Positions 6,955 to 14,378 of a DNA stretch of 14,573 nt are shown in pieces. The DNA is from CAZJWR01 sp964549765 (GTDB lineage: Bacteria; Zixibacteria; MSB-5A5; GN15; JAAZOE01), in the NCBI GenBank assembly GCA_964549765.1, contig CAZJWR010000079.1:1-14573 (forward strand), in the 5' to 3' direction. The position numbers were made by a program, and so were the translations under genes. The notes under the pieces were generated by a model that searched no databases, was not told where the DNA came from, and saw only the letters and a program-made list of their open reading frames with translations. Each line of letters starts with the position of its first letter. Position 1 is the stretch's first letter.

Positions 6955-7893
6955 TTAACTCAACAGCCCGTTAATAATCAATTCGACGGCGTCATCCTCC
7001 GACAATCCGCGCGACATCAGCGTTTCGAGCTGTTTGCTGTCGACGCTCCCGATGGCGGCCTCATGCGTGATATGCGCCTTGGGATGATGCACTTCGACGA
7101 TCGGCACGGCGGTAGCGACGCCGTTATCCTGGACGATCTCCTTGCAGTCGACGTGCCCCCGGGCAAAAGCGGCATCTGCCGTCATTTTGTTGTAAACCTC
7201 GGCCCGGGCGTTGTCGCGCACGGCGATTTTTGACGTCAGGACGCCCCGGGCGTATTCGCCTTTGAGATTACACGTTTCCCTGATCTTAATGACGTCGTCG
7301 GCTCGGCCGCTGACGCGAGCGGTCATATCCACCACGCTGTAGGCTTCGCAAATTGTCTCATAACCGATGTCGATCAATCCCACTCGGCCCTTGATAAGCT
7401 CGAATTCGGTTTTGAAATGGGCTTTCCTGCCGACCTCCACAATCGCCTTCGGATACACCTTGACGCCACCTTTGGGGCTGTGGACATGCCGTTCGAAATA
7501 CGAATAACGGGCGCCGTCGCCGATCTTGATCTTGGCGTCCATGATATGCTGCACGTCGACGGCGAATGGAAAGACGCAGTGGGCCATCAGGGCGATCTGC
7601 GCGTTCTTGCCGATGGCGACGTCCATTATAATCCGCTGGACACCCTTTTCGGGATACATCCCGAAACAAAGATGAACCGGTTTTTTAACTTTGACGTCGT
7701 CGTCCAGTGAGAATTTAATATCGACGCCGTCTTCGAGTTCCTTGACGGTGACATTCAGCCCCGGGACGGCATGCATCCCCAGCACCTTGTTTTCATTGAT
7801 GATCAGGTGCGCAACATCGGGATCTTTGAGATTATGCGGGTCGACGTCGGTGCGCTTGTAAAGTTCCGCGGCGATATCCGTCTGCGATTTCAT
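6955..7893 (-). CDS. sufB: SufB/SufD-family Fe-S cluster scaffold protein (SmsB-like)
   Basis: This 312-residue SufBD-fold protein should form the scaffold on which Fe-S clusters are built, together with the SufC ATPase. It is much shorter than E. coli SufB (about 495 residues) and keeps the beta-helix core and the C-terminal signature THEAAIGSVD followed by RGLSEDDAVELIINGLL. A His-Glu pair in THEAAIG matches the conserved cluster-assembly region. The Cys corresponding to E. coli SufB Cys405 appears to be Asn, but a Cys sits seven residues earlier in GHVDCKEIV. Only one SufBD gene is present, so it probably forms a homodimer. The start at 7893 has GGAGG six bases upstream (7900-7904) and overlaps the sufC stop as ATGA; an upstream in-frame ATG at 7947 lies inside sufC. 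Confidence 0.9.
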   Translation of the reverse strand: MKSQTDIAAELYKRTDVDPHNLKDPDVAHLIINENKVLGMHAVPGLNVTVKELEDGVDIKFSLDDDVKVKKPVHLCFGMYPEKGVQRIIMDVAIGKNAQIALMAHCVFPFAVDVQHIMDAKIKIGDGARYSYFERHVHSPKGGVKVYPKAIVEVGRKAHFKTEFELIKGRVGLIDIGYETICEAYSVVDMTARVSGRADDVIKIRETCNLKGEYARGVLTSKIAVRDNARAEVYNKMTADAAFARGHVDCKEIVQDNGVATAVPIVEVHHPKAHITHEAAIGSVDSKQLETLMSRGLSEDDAVELIINGLLS

Positions 7894-8630
7894 GCCTGTC
7901 CTCCGATCTGCTGGATCGGAATATTCTTGTGGTCGCAGGGGATGCATTTATCCTCGAAATACTGACGGATTTTTTCCACCGAACCCTTGTCGACGACCCG
8001 GCCGTGACAAATCAGAAAAGCATGCTCGGCCTCGTTCAAAACCGCCAGGCTGTGGGTGATCAAAATCACCGTCGTCCCACCGTCCTTGAGCATCCGGACG
8101 GCGTCGAAAATACGCTGAATCGATTCGATGTCGATACCGGAATCCGGTTCGTCGAGGATGGCGATTTTGGGCTTCATGACCAGTATCGACGCCAGTTCGA
8201 TTTTTTTTCGTTCGCCGCCGCTGAGGGTTTTGTCCAGAGCCCGGTCGAAATATTCGTCGGGTTCCAACCCCACCTCGGCCAGGGTCATTTTCAGGTAGTC
8301 GGCGCTTTTGTCCTGAGCCGCCGAACCGATAAAATCCCGTATCGGAAGGCCCTCGAACCGCGCCGGTTCCTGCCAGGCCAAAGTGATCCCCTTGCGGGCG
8401 CGGTCGTCGATTTTCAAATCGCGGATCGATTCGCCCTGAAACAGGATATCGCCCTCGAAATCCCGATAGCCGCCCAGTCCCATGATGGTCGCGGCCAGAG
8501 TCGATTTACCGGCCCCGTTGGGCCCGACCACGGCGTGAATGTGCCCCTCCCAAAAATCTATATTCAGCCGATTGAGAATCGGCTTCCCGTTGAAGGTCAA
8601 TTTCAAATCTTTGACCTCGAGTATACCCAT
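7890..8630 (-). CDS. sufC: SufC-type ABC ATPase for Fe-S cluster assembly (SmsC-like)
   Basis: This 246-residue soluble ABC ATPase carries Walker A GPNGAGKST (36-44), a Q-loop Gln in LAWQEPARFEG (87), the signature LSGGE (136-140), Walker B IAILDEPD (156-163) and the switch His in ITHS (193). The stretch after the Q-loop and the PDSGID after Walker B separate SufC from transport ATPases. It would form a complex with the adjacent SufB-like protein and drive cluster assembly by ATP hydrolysis. AAAGGA lies seven bases before the ATG. Two Cys near the C-terminus (CIPCDH) may be structural or metal-sensing; their role is not known. No cysteine desulfurase or SufD gene is adjacent. Confidence 0.94.
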   Translation of the reverse strand: MGILEVKDLKLTFNGKPILNRLNIDFWEGHIHAVVGPNGAGKSTLAATIMGLGGYRDFEGDILFQGESIRDLKIDDRARKGITLAWQEPARFEGLPIRDFIGSAAQDKSADYLKMTLAEVGLEPDEYFDRALDKTLSGGERKKIELASILVMKPKIAILDEPDSGIDIESIQRIFDAVRMLKDGGTTVILITHSLAVLNEAEHAFLICHGRVVDKGSVEKIRQYFEDKCIPCDHKNIPIQQIGGQA

Positions 8631-8681
8631 GGTGCAATCCTTTCAGCGAAGCCGCAGAAAATGTGCTGTGGCGTGGATAGT

Positions 8682-8709
8682 AAGATAAGGGATAATTCCT
8701 ATATATCAA
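8682..8709 (-). promoter_or_regulatory. Possible promoter of the sufC-sufB operon
   Basis: On the minus strand, TTGATA (8709-8704) and TATCTT (8687-8682) are separated by 16 bases and could serve as -35 and -10 boxes, giving a leader of about 45 bases. An imperfect palindrome (GGGATAATTCC, 8689-8699) lies between the boxes and could bind a regulator. Both calls are tentative. Confidence 0.35.
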
Positions 8710-8740
8710 GTCTGTTCTTACGGTTTCGCGCTTCCGGACG

Positions 8741-8756
8741 GCCCCGCCGCGGGGGC
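8741..8756. repeat. GC-rich inverted repeat in the divergent promoter region
   Basis: GCCCC (8741-8745) pairs with GGGGC (8752-8756) around GCCGCG. It lies between the outward-facing promoters of sufC and the secreted repeat gene. There is no T run in either direction after the stem, so it is not a terminator. It may be an operator or simply a GC-rich stretch. Confidence 0.3.
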
Positions 8757-8765
8757 AAAAAGAGA

Positions 8766-8795
8766 TTGACTTAAGGTTCCAACGGGTATTTAAAT
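8766..8795 (+). promoter_or_regulatory. Likely sigma-70-type promoter of the secreted repeat protein operon
   Basis: TTGACT (8766-8771) is a good -35 box. The AT-rich TATTTAAAT (8787-8795) can supply a -10 box at a 15 to 18 base spacing. Transcription would begin only a few bases before the ATG at 8802, so the mRNA may be nearly leaderless, which fits the lack of a clear Shine-Dalgarno. Confidence 0.5.
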
Positions 8796-8801
8796 GAAGA
8801 C

Positions 8802-10703
8802 ATGAAAATCACAATCCTGTTTCTGGCGACGGCGATGCTCCTTTGCGGCTCCTTGGCGGCGCAATATCATCCGGGAGGGCCGGAGGTAACCGCCGACCGC
8901 GACAGCCTGCTGGCGGCAGGCATGGACGAACTGCTGTCATATATGCTGTTGACGCCGAACGATTTCGTTTTTCGGAACGATTACACCGACCCCGACCCAT
9001 TCCGTCTGCCGATCGTCGACAGCCTGATGAAACATCCTCTGATGATGAATCCGTTCACCGCCGATTGCGCCTCGCGCTTTGCCCGATTTTCTGATGATCC
9101 CGACGCGATCCTGGTTTTTCTGGGCGATAAGGCGAAGACGGTGGCTATCGTCGCCGAGAAGACATCAGGCAACGATGCCGGCACGGTTTCATCGGTAGAT
9201 GCGGTAAAAAACCTCGCTGCCATAGTTACAAAATGGTCGAAAGCGTGGGATGAGTCACTGGGCGAAAAATTGACGGCCGAAGATCGAACCTTTCTTGCCG
9301 ACAAATTTCCGCAGCTGATTCTGGAAGATCCCGCCGATAAATACACATCCGCCGAAGAACAGGATTCCGTTTCGAAGATCGAAGAGCGGTATGCCCTCGA
9401 TGTCGTCAAAATGGGCGATAAGTTATGCTTTGCTCCCGTTCCCCGTCTGGATGAGATCATGCGCAATCTGGGAATTATCGAAACCTCCGGGACAGCCGAT
9501 CACGAATCCGCCGAACCGGCGTGGGCAAAGGAAATGGGACTCCGGGTCGTCATCGGGAGTATCGGCGATGATACCTATCGCGGCGACTATGACATCATCA
9601 TCGATCCGGGCGGTAACGACAGCTATAATCTAACGTACGATCCCCTCAAGCCTCATTCGGTCATCATCGCCGATTTCTCCGGCAATGACATCTACACCGC
9701 CGAAACGGATTTTGCCCTCGCCTGCGGCGCCTTCGGATATTCGCTGCTGATCGACTACGACGGCGACGATATCTATCGGGGCGGGAATTTTTCGCTCGGC
9801 GCTGGATTTTTCGGCGTTGGCATCCTCTGGGATAAAAAAGGCAACGACAGCTATTTCGGCGATACCTTCACCCAGGGCGCCGGGACATTCGGCCTCGGCC
9901 TGCTGATCGATTCGGACGGATCGGATACCTACACCGGCAACTTGTTCTGTCAGGGATTCGGCTTCGTCGACGGTATCGGCGGGATCGTCGACAACTCCGG
10001 AAACGACATCTACACAGTCCAGCCCAAGTACGGCGATTTCATCCGGTACGAGGATCATTACATTTCCCTGTCGCAGGGCTTCGGCTACGGCATCCGCCCG
10101 TTCCTGTCCGGTGGCTTTGGGTTTATCGCCGACTATGCCGGAAACGATACCTACGTCTCCGATATTTTCGGACAGGGCGCCTCGTACTGGTGGTCGCTGG
10201 GGATGCTCTACGACAAATCCGGCAACGACCAGTACCTGTCCCATCAATATGCGCAAGGGAACGGCACTCACATGTCGCTGGGTATACTCCGCGACGACGC
10301 CGGTAACGATATCTACCGCGCTTACGGCGTCAGCCAGGGCTGTGGGCACGATTACTCCTGCGGCTGGTTGCAGGATCGCGATGGCAACGACCTGTATGTC
10401 TCTTACGACCTGTCGCAGGGAGCTGGGCAGGCTAACGGCTTCGGCATATTTACCGATCTGGTCGGCAATGACCGCTATTATGTGATGCTCAAGAACAATA
10501 CCCAGGGGTACGGCAATCCCCGCCGCGATTATGGCTCGATCGGCATTTTCCTCGACCTCGACGGCGATGACCGCTACGACGGCAACGGGTCCAATAACCG
10601 CTACTGGACGACTCATTCGAAATGGGGCGGAGGGCTGGACCGGTCGATACAGATCCCCGACACCACAAAAACCACGGAGGCTGACGATGCCGTTTCGAAA
10701 TAA
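8802..10703 (+). CDS. Secreted protein with about 13 tandem GND-x-Y / QGxG repeats (putative beta-solenoid)
   Basis: This 633-residue protein starts with a signal peptide (MKITILFLATAMLLCGSLAAQ, cut after about residue 20), so it is exported. Residues 24-245 form a non-repetitive domain that I do not recognise. From about 254 to 592 come some 13 copies of a unit averaging 28 residues, most commonly 26-27: D-x-x-G-N-D-x-Y, about eight residues, Q-G-x-G, then a hydrophobic G-x-G-x-L-x-D. One unit (about residues 405-450) is longer. GND and GDD resemble calcium-binding turns of RTX repeats, but the spacing is much longer, suggesting one repeat per solenoid coil. A structural, adhesive or calcium-binding role outside the cytoplasm is inference. 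No catalytic motif is visible. The 3' end overlaps the HEAT-repeat gene by 17 bases and holds its ribosome site. Confidence 0.88.
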   Translation: MKITILFLATAMLLCGSLAAQYHPGGPEVTADRDSLLAAGMDELLSYMLLTPNDFVFRNDYTDPDPFRLPIVDSLMKHPLMMNPFTADCASRFARFSDDPDAILVFLGDKAKTVAIVAEKTSGNDAGTVSSVDAVKNLAAIVTKWSKAWDESLGEKLTAEDRTFLADKFPQLILEDPADKYTSAEEQDSVSKIEERYALDVVKMGDKLCFAPVPRLDEIMRNLGIIETSGTADHESAEPAWAKEMGLRVVIGSIGDDTYRGDYDIIIDPGGNDSYNLTYDPLKPHSVIIADFSGNDIYTAETDFALACGAFGYSLLIDYDGDDIYRGGNFSLGAGFFGVGILWDKKGNDSYFGDTFTQGAGTFGLGLLIDSDGSDTYTGNLFCQGFGFVDGIGGIVDNSGNDIYTVQPKYGDFIRYEDHYISLSQGFGYGIRPFLSGGFGFIADYAGNDTYVSDIFGQGASYWWSLGMLYDKSGNDQYLSHQYAQGNGTHMSLGILRDDAGNDIYRAYGVSQGCGHDYSCGWLQDRDGNDLYVSYDLSQGAGQANGFGIFTDLVGNDRYYVMLKNNTQGYGNPRRDYGSIGIFLDLDGDDRYDGNGSNNRYWTTHSKWGGGLDRSIQIPDTTKTTEADDAVSK

Positions 10704-11637
10704 ATTTGCGATCATCTCGATGTTCGTCATTTTGACGGCAGCAGCAGTCATCGCGGACGCGGCGCAGACCAATCAGCAAAAGTTCGATTCGCTCTTTGTC
10801 ATCGCCTCGTCGCTGGATATCAAATACAAGGCTCAGGTCGAACCGGCCCGCGAGGCTATCGCCGCCATGGGCGGCGAAGTCGTGCCGCTTCTGATCGACA
10901 AGCTGGGGACGGTCCATGCCCGCGAACGGGTAACCCTCGAGGAGATTTTCAAGAAAATCGGCAAACCGGCGGTTCCGTATCTGAACAAAGCCCTGCTTAA
11001 AACCGATTCGCTCCGGCTTTCGCGCGTGGCCCTGATGCTCTATTATCTGCCGGATTCATCGTCGGTGGACAACCTGCTGAAAGTCACCGGCGACAAGTAC
11101 TACTGGGTGCGATATCAGGCGATCCGGGCGCTGGGAAAGATCGGCGACCACAAAGCCGTCAGCGCCGTTCAGAAGGCGCTCAAGGACAAAAACGAACTGG
11201 TTCGGACGATGGCCGCCTGGGCGGGCGGGCAGTTGATCGACAAGAAGCTGATTCTGGACCTCATCAAAGCGCTCGACGATTCCTATTACGGTGTACGGAT
11301 GGCCTCCCATGACGCTCTGGTAAACGCCGATTGCGACCTGAAAACGCAGTATATCCTATCCTCGCTGACCGCGCCGTCACCGATGATCCGTAAATACCTT
11401 CTCAGCGTGATCGTCCAGGATTCCTGCCGATACGATTTGTCGACCGTCAAATTGTACCTGTCCAATGACGATCCGGTGACGCGCAGCCTGGCTCTCCGCG
11501 CGGCCAACCGGCTCGACCCGGAATTCGTCTCCGATTACCTCAAACAACATCCTGATACCACCGTCGATTTTCTGGTGCGCCAGACAATCGAGGATTTGAC
11601 CGAGCAAGATGAAACGAAAGCGCCTGCACACCCTTGA
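10687..11637 (+). CDS. Secreted HEAT-repeat protein
   Basis: This 316-residue protein begins with a signal peptide (MPFRNKFAIISMFVILTAAA, cleavage near ADAA). The mature part is a series of alpha-helical HEAT/PBS-lyase-like repeats over about residues 45-300, for example EVVPLLIDKLG, AVPYLNKALL, VRYQAIRALGKIGD and VRTMAAWAGGQL. HEAT solenoids act as protein-binding scaffolds; no enzyme motif is present. GGAGG (10676-10680) is six bases before the ATG and supports this start. It overlaps the upstream repeat-protein gene by 17 bases and the downstream nuclease gene by 29 bases, so the three are surely co-transcribed. Binding to the upstream repeat protein in the periplasm is a reasonable guess, not shown. 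Confidence 0.87.
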   Translation: MPFRNKFAIISMFVILTAAAVIADAAQTNQQKFDSLFVIASSLDIKYKAQVEPAREAIAAMGGEVVPLLIDKLGTVHARERVTLEEIFKKIGKPAVPYLNKALLKTDSLRLSRVALMLYYLPDSSSVDNLLKVTGDKYYWVRYQAIRALGKIGDHKAVSAVQKALKDKNELVRTMAAWAGGQLIDKKLILDLIKALDDSYYGVRMASHDALVNADCDLKTQYILSSLTAPSPMIRKYLLSVIVQDSCRYDLSTVKLYLSNDDPVTRSLALRAANRLDPEFVSDYLKQHPDTTVDFLVRQTIEDLTEQDETKAPAHP

Positions 11638-12823
11638 CCGGTTTCTGGAATTACCCGGTGATTCCGCGCCGATCGATGATAACCTGGCCAAATTGGCCGA
11701 TATACTCGAGGCCGAAATCATCACCGACGGCCCCGGCCGTATACTGAGAATTGTCGATGATATCGACCTGTTTCCTTATTCCGAGGTCAAGGATATTCAC
11801 GATCATGTCCGGGACGATCTCTATCGCCGCTGGCATTTCGTGACCGGGGGAGACGATAGCGGCTATGATCCCCGGCGGTTTGTCTTTTTCGACACCGAGA
11901 CGACCGGTCTTTCCGGCGGAACGGGGATGGTGATATTCCTCTGCGGGTTCGGGTTTTTTCAGGATAATTGTTTCCGGGTCGTGCAATATTTCCTCCCTGA
12001 TTATCCCGAGGAACCATTTTTCCTCCACCGTTCGCTCGATCACCTCCTTCCCGATTGCATCCTGGTTACCTACAACGGCAAGGCTTTCGACTGGCCCATG
12101 CTGACCCAGCGGCTGACCATCAACCGGATGGATATCCCCGATCTGGCCGATCATATCGATGTCCTGCATCCGGCCCGGTCGTTGTTTCGTCGGCTGGGCG
12201 ACGACTGCTCCTTGATTTCACTGGAAAAACACCTGCTGTCGTTCGACCGGGGAGAGGATATCCCCGGATACCTGATTCCATCCAGATATTTCGACTATCT
12301 GTACGACCGTCAGCCGGGGATGATACCAGAAATCATCCGGCACAACCGCCTCGACGTCATCTCTCTGGCCTTGGTCACCCGGTATATCCCGGAAATAATC
12401 GACCGCCCCGAACGGATCACTTCGGCGCCGCTCCTTGAAGGCGTCATCAACCATTTTTTCCGCAACCGCCGGTTCGAGTCATTGGCTGATTATATGCACC
12501 ATGTCCGGCCGGGGCATTTCGAGGAAAGCTCGGCGGTAGCCATGCTGCAATATTCGCTGGCCCTGAAATCGCTGGGACAAGTCGATCAAGCCAGCGACAT
12601 ATGGAAACTGGCTTCCGAAAACCGCACCGGGCCTCATGTTGTCAAACACCTTCTGGAACTGGCCAAGTACCAGGAGCACCGGGAAAAGGACCCGGAGACG
12701 GCTTTGGAAACGGTCGATCTGCTGCTGGGTTTGGAGATGACTCCCGCCCAGAAAAATCAGGCATTCCACCGGCGAAAACGCCTTCTGACCAAGGTTGAAC
12801 GCTTATCATCTAAATCTTTGTAA
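11609..12823 (+). CDS. YprB-like RNase H-fold 3'-5' exonuclease with TPR-like C-terminus
   Basis: This 404-residue cytoplasmic protein carries a DEDDh exonuclease domain of the YprB/RNase_H_2 type. Exo I is FDTETTGLSGGTG (Asp 95, Glu 97), Exo II includes YNGKAFDWPML (Asp 161), and Exo III is HNRLDV (His 245, Asp 249), so all catalytic residues appear intact. The C-terminal part (about 275-400) is helical and TPR-like (LQYSLALKSLGQVDQA, LLELAKYQEH). Bacillus YprB is the best-known relative, and its precise substrate is not well defined. The start lies 29 bases inside the HEAT gene with only a weak ribosome site, suggesting coupling to upstream translation. Confidence 0.87.
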   Translation: MKRKRLHTLDRFLELPGDSAPIDDNLAKLADILEAEIITDGPGRILRIVDDIDLFPYSEVKDIHDHVRDDLYRRWHFVTGGDDSGYDPRRFVFFDTETTGLSGGTGMVIFLCGFGFFQDNCFRVVQYFLPDYPEEPFFLHRSLDHLLPDCILVTYNGKAFDWPMLTQRLTINRMDIPDLADHIDVLHPARSLFRRLGDDCSLISLEKHLLSFDRGEDIPGYLIPSRYFDYLYDRQPGMIPEIIRHNRLDVISLALVTRYIPEIIDRPERITSAPLLEGVINHFFRNRRFESLADYMHHVRPGHFEESSAVAMLQYSLALKSLGQVDQASDIWKLASENRTGPHVVKHLLELAKYQEHREKDPETALETVDLLLGLEMTPAQKNQAFHRRKRLLTKVERLSSKSL

Positions 12824-12856
12824 TTTCCTGTCGATAATCCAAATAAGGAATCTACT

Positions 12857-14176
12857 ATGTCAGAGGAACGAATTTTCGACCTGCTAAAAGACTGCAAAGA
12901 GCTGTCCTCTTTGCCCCAGGTACTGGCTGAAGTAATCCGGGTGACCGACAGCGAGGACTCCACCGCAGGCGATATCGCCGACGTTATCCTGAAAGACCCG
13001 CCCCTCTCGGCGCGGATTCTGCGGGTGGTCAATTCTCCCTTTTACGGCCCCGTGCGTGGCATCAGCACCATCAATCAGGCGGTCGTTACTCTGGGGATGA
13101 GAGCGGTCAAGGCCCTGGCCCTGTCGACCAGCCTGTACAAACTTTTCGATATCGACGATCCGATCGTCGACCGGATACGCTTCTGGCGGCATTCGCTGGA
13201 GGTCGCCATTGCCTGCCGGGAAATCGCCCAGGCGTGCTCCTACAAACCGGCCGAAGAAGCCTTCGTGGCCGGTCTGATGCATGATATCGGTATCCTGATC
13301 ATGGAATCGAATTTCTCCGACCAGTTCCGGCGCATCTGGAAACTGATCGAGTCGGGCGAGTCGCTGGTCAAACAGGAGGAGGCGACCTGGGGCACCAACC
13401 ACGCCCGGGTGGCCAAATTCCTTCTCGATCAGTGGAGACTTCCGCCGTTTTTGGGCGAGGCGATCGCCGCCCATCATAATAATTTCACCGGCGATGAATC
13501 CCTGCCCCATAGCCGGCTGGGACGGATCGTCAATCTGGGCAACCGTATCTCCAAATTCCGCACCTGCCAGATGCCGCCTCTGGACTGCGACGAAATGGTG
13601 CAGATCGAAAAACTGGCTGATTCGCTGGATTTGGGATCGACCGTCATGGCGGAAATCCAGGAACGCACCCTGAGTCAGCTTCTCAAGGAATCTGAATTTC
13701 TCGAAATCCAGATCGGGTCCCTGCCCGATCTTCTGGGCGCGGCCAACGCCCTGATATACAAGCAGTATTTGTTCGTCGAATCGGTGCTGCGCGAAAACCG
13801 CAAGATGCAGGCGCAGATTGCCCGCGATCAGGTCAAGAAAGCCGCCCTCGATTCGCTCAAGACCATCACCGCCACCCTGTCGCATTATATCAACAACGCC
13901 TCGGCCACGATTCTCGGCCGGGCGCAACTGGTCGAACTGGCGGTGCAGAAGGGGACGGTCGACGATAAAAATGACGTCGCCGGGACGTCGATGGATATCA
14001 TCGTCAAATCGGTCGAGATGATTTCGATGGTGCTGGAGGAACTCAAGAAACTGTCGAGTTTCGACACGACCCATTATCACGACGAGACCGATATTCTCGA
14101 CATAGAGGATCGCCTGAAACAAAAGATTACCGTCATCGAGGAGCAGAAGCAGCAGACGATGACGCCCATGAAATGA
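12857..14176 (+). CDS. HDOD-domain signalling protein with a C-terminal histidine-kinase-like dimerisation helix
   Basis: This 439-residue protein has an HDOD domain at about residues 10-210, recognised by LPQVLAEVIRV, DPPLSARILRVVNSPFYG, INQAVVTLGMRAVKALAL and VAGLMHDIG (His 142, Asp 143). HDOD proteins act in bacterial signalling and motility control, usually without proven hydrolase activity. Helical linker sequence follows, then a segment at about 330-395 resembling the phosphoacceptor helix of histidine kinases: LSHYINNASATILGRAQL with His 343 and Asn 346/347. No N, G1, F or G2 box of a kinase ATPase domain follows, and only about 75 residues remain. It may dimerise, accept phosphate from a separate kinase, or be a degenerate kinase. 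AAGGAA lies six bases before the ATG. It starts 33 bases after the nuclease gene. Confidence 0.85.
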   Translation: MSEERIFDLLKDCKELSSLPQVLAEVIRVTDSEDSTAGDIADVILKDPPLSARILRVVNSPFYGPVRGISTINQAVVTLGMRAVKALALSTSLYKLFDIDDPIVDRIRFWRHSLEVAIACREIAQACSYKPAEEAFVAGLMHDIGILIMESNFSDQFRRIWKLIESGESLVKQEEATWGTNHARVAKFLLDQWRLPPFLGEAIAAHHNNFTGDESLPHSRLGRIVNLGNRISKFRTCQMPPLDCDEMVQIEKLADSLDLGSTVMAEIQERTLSQLLKESEFLEIQIGSLPDLLGAANALIYKQYLFVESVLRENRKMQAQIARDQVKKAALDSLKTITATLSHYINNASATILGRAQLVELAVQKGTVDDKNDVAGTSMDIIVKSVEMISMVLEELKKLSSFDTTHYHDETDILDIEDRLKQKITVIEEQKQQTMTPMK

Positions 14177-14190
14177 CCTTTGCTTCTGTG

Positions 14191-14216
14191 CATGGCGGAC
14201 GTCCTCGTCTGCCATG
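14191..14216. repeat. REP-like palindrome, copy 1
   Basis: CATGGCGGACG (14191-14201) pairs with CGTCTGCCATG (14206-14216) around TCCT, with one G-T pair. Its core matches the element at 14379-14398 in 18 of 20 positions. It lies 14 bases after the HDOD stop codon, has no T tail, and looks like a dispersed palindromic repeat. Confidence 0.7.
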
Positions 14217-14219
14217 TGT

Positions 14220-14293
14220 TGACATGACAAGTTGGATTCCGATGTTCCGCAGGCTCTTGACCCTGCGGAATGCATTGCCGCGCTGACATGACA
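14220..14293. repeat. Ten-base direct repeats flanking a perfect hairpin
   Basis: TGACATGACA occurs at 14220-14229 and again at 14284-14293. Between them TTCCGCAGG (14245-14253) pairs perfectly with CCTGCGGAA (14262-14270) around an eight-base loop. There is no coding potential worth reporting here. The arrangement could be a small palindromic insertion with flanking repeats or part of a structured RNA. Confidence 0.5.
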
Positions 14294-14322
14294 TTCGATT
14301 TCTATCCCTCCCATACATAGAG

Positions 14323-14352
14323 AAAGGCCCCATCCCCCCCGGGGCCTTTTTT
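14323..14352 (+). terminator. Rho-independent terminator downstream of the HDOD gene
   Basis: AAAGGCCCC (14323-14331) pairs perfectly with GGGGCCTTT (14341-14349) around a nine-base C-rich loop, and the arm runs into six T residues (14347-14352). It is about 150 bases after the HDOD stop codon, so the operon would have a long structured 3' untranslated region. Confidence 0.9.
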
Positions 14353-14378
14353 ATTGACGCAATAATACATATGTGGGC

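Noticed and set aside
10531..10686. Upstream extension of the HEAT-repeat gene to an earlier in-frame ATG.
   Set aside because: The extension lies within the repeat-protein gene and has low-complexity shadow composition. A signal peptide begins at the internal ATG 10687, which has a GGAGG site six bases upstream.
9630..10772. A 380-codon open frame on the minus strand opposite the repeat protein.
   Set aside because: It mirrors the periodic codons of the plus-strand repeats, has no ribosome site or recognisable domain, and the plus-strand protein has a signal peptide and clear repeat constraint.
12884..14314. A 476-codon open frame on the minus strand opposite the HDOD gene.
   Set aside because: The plus strand encodes unmistakable HDOD motifs with a good ribosome site; the antisense frame is rich in His, Gln and Arg and resembles no family.
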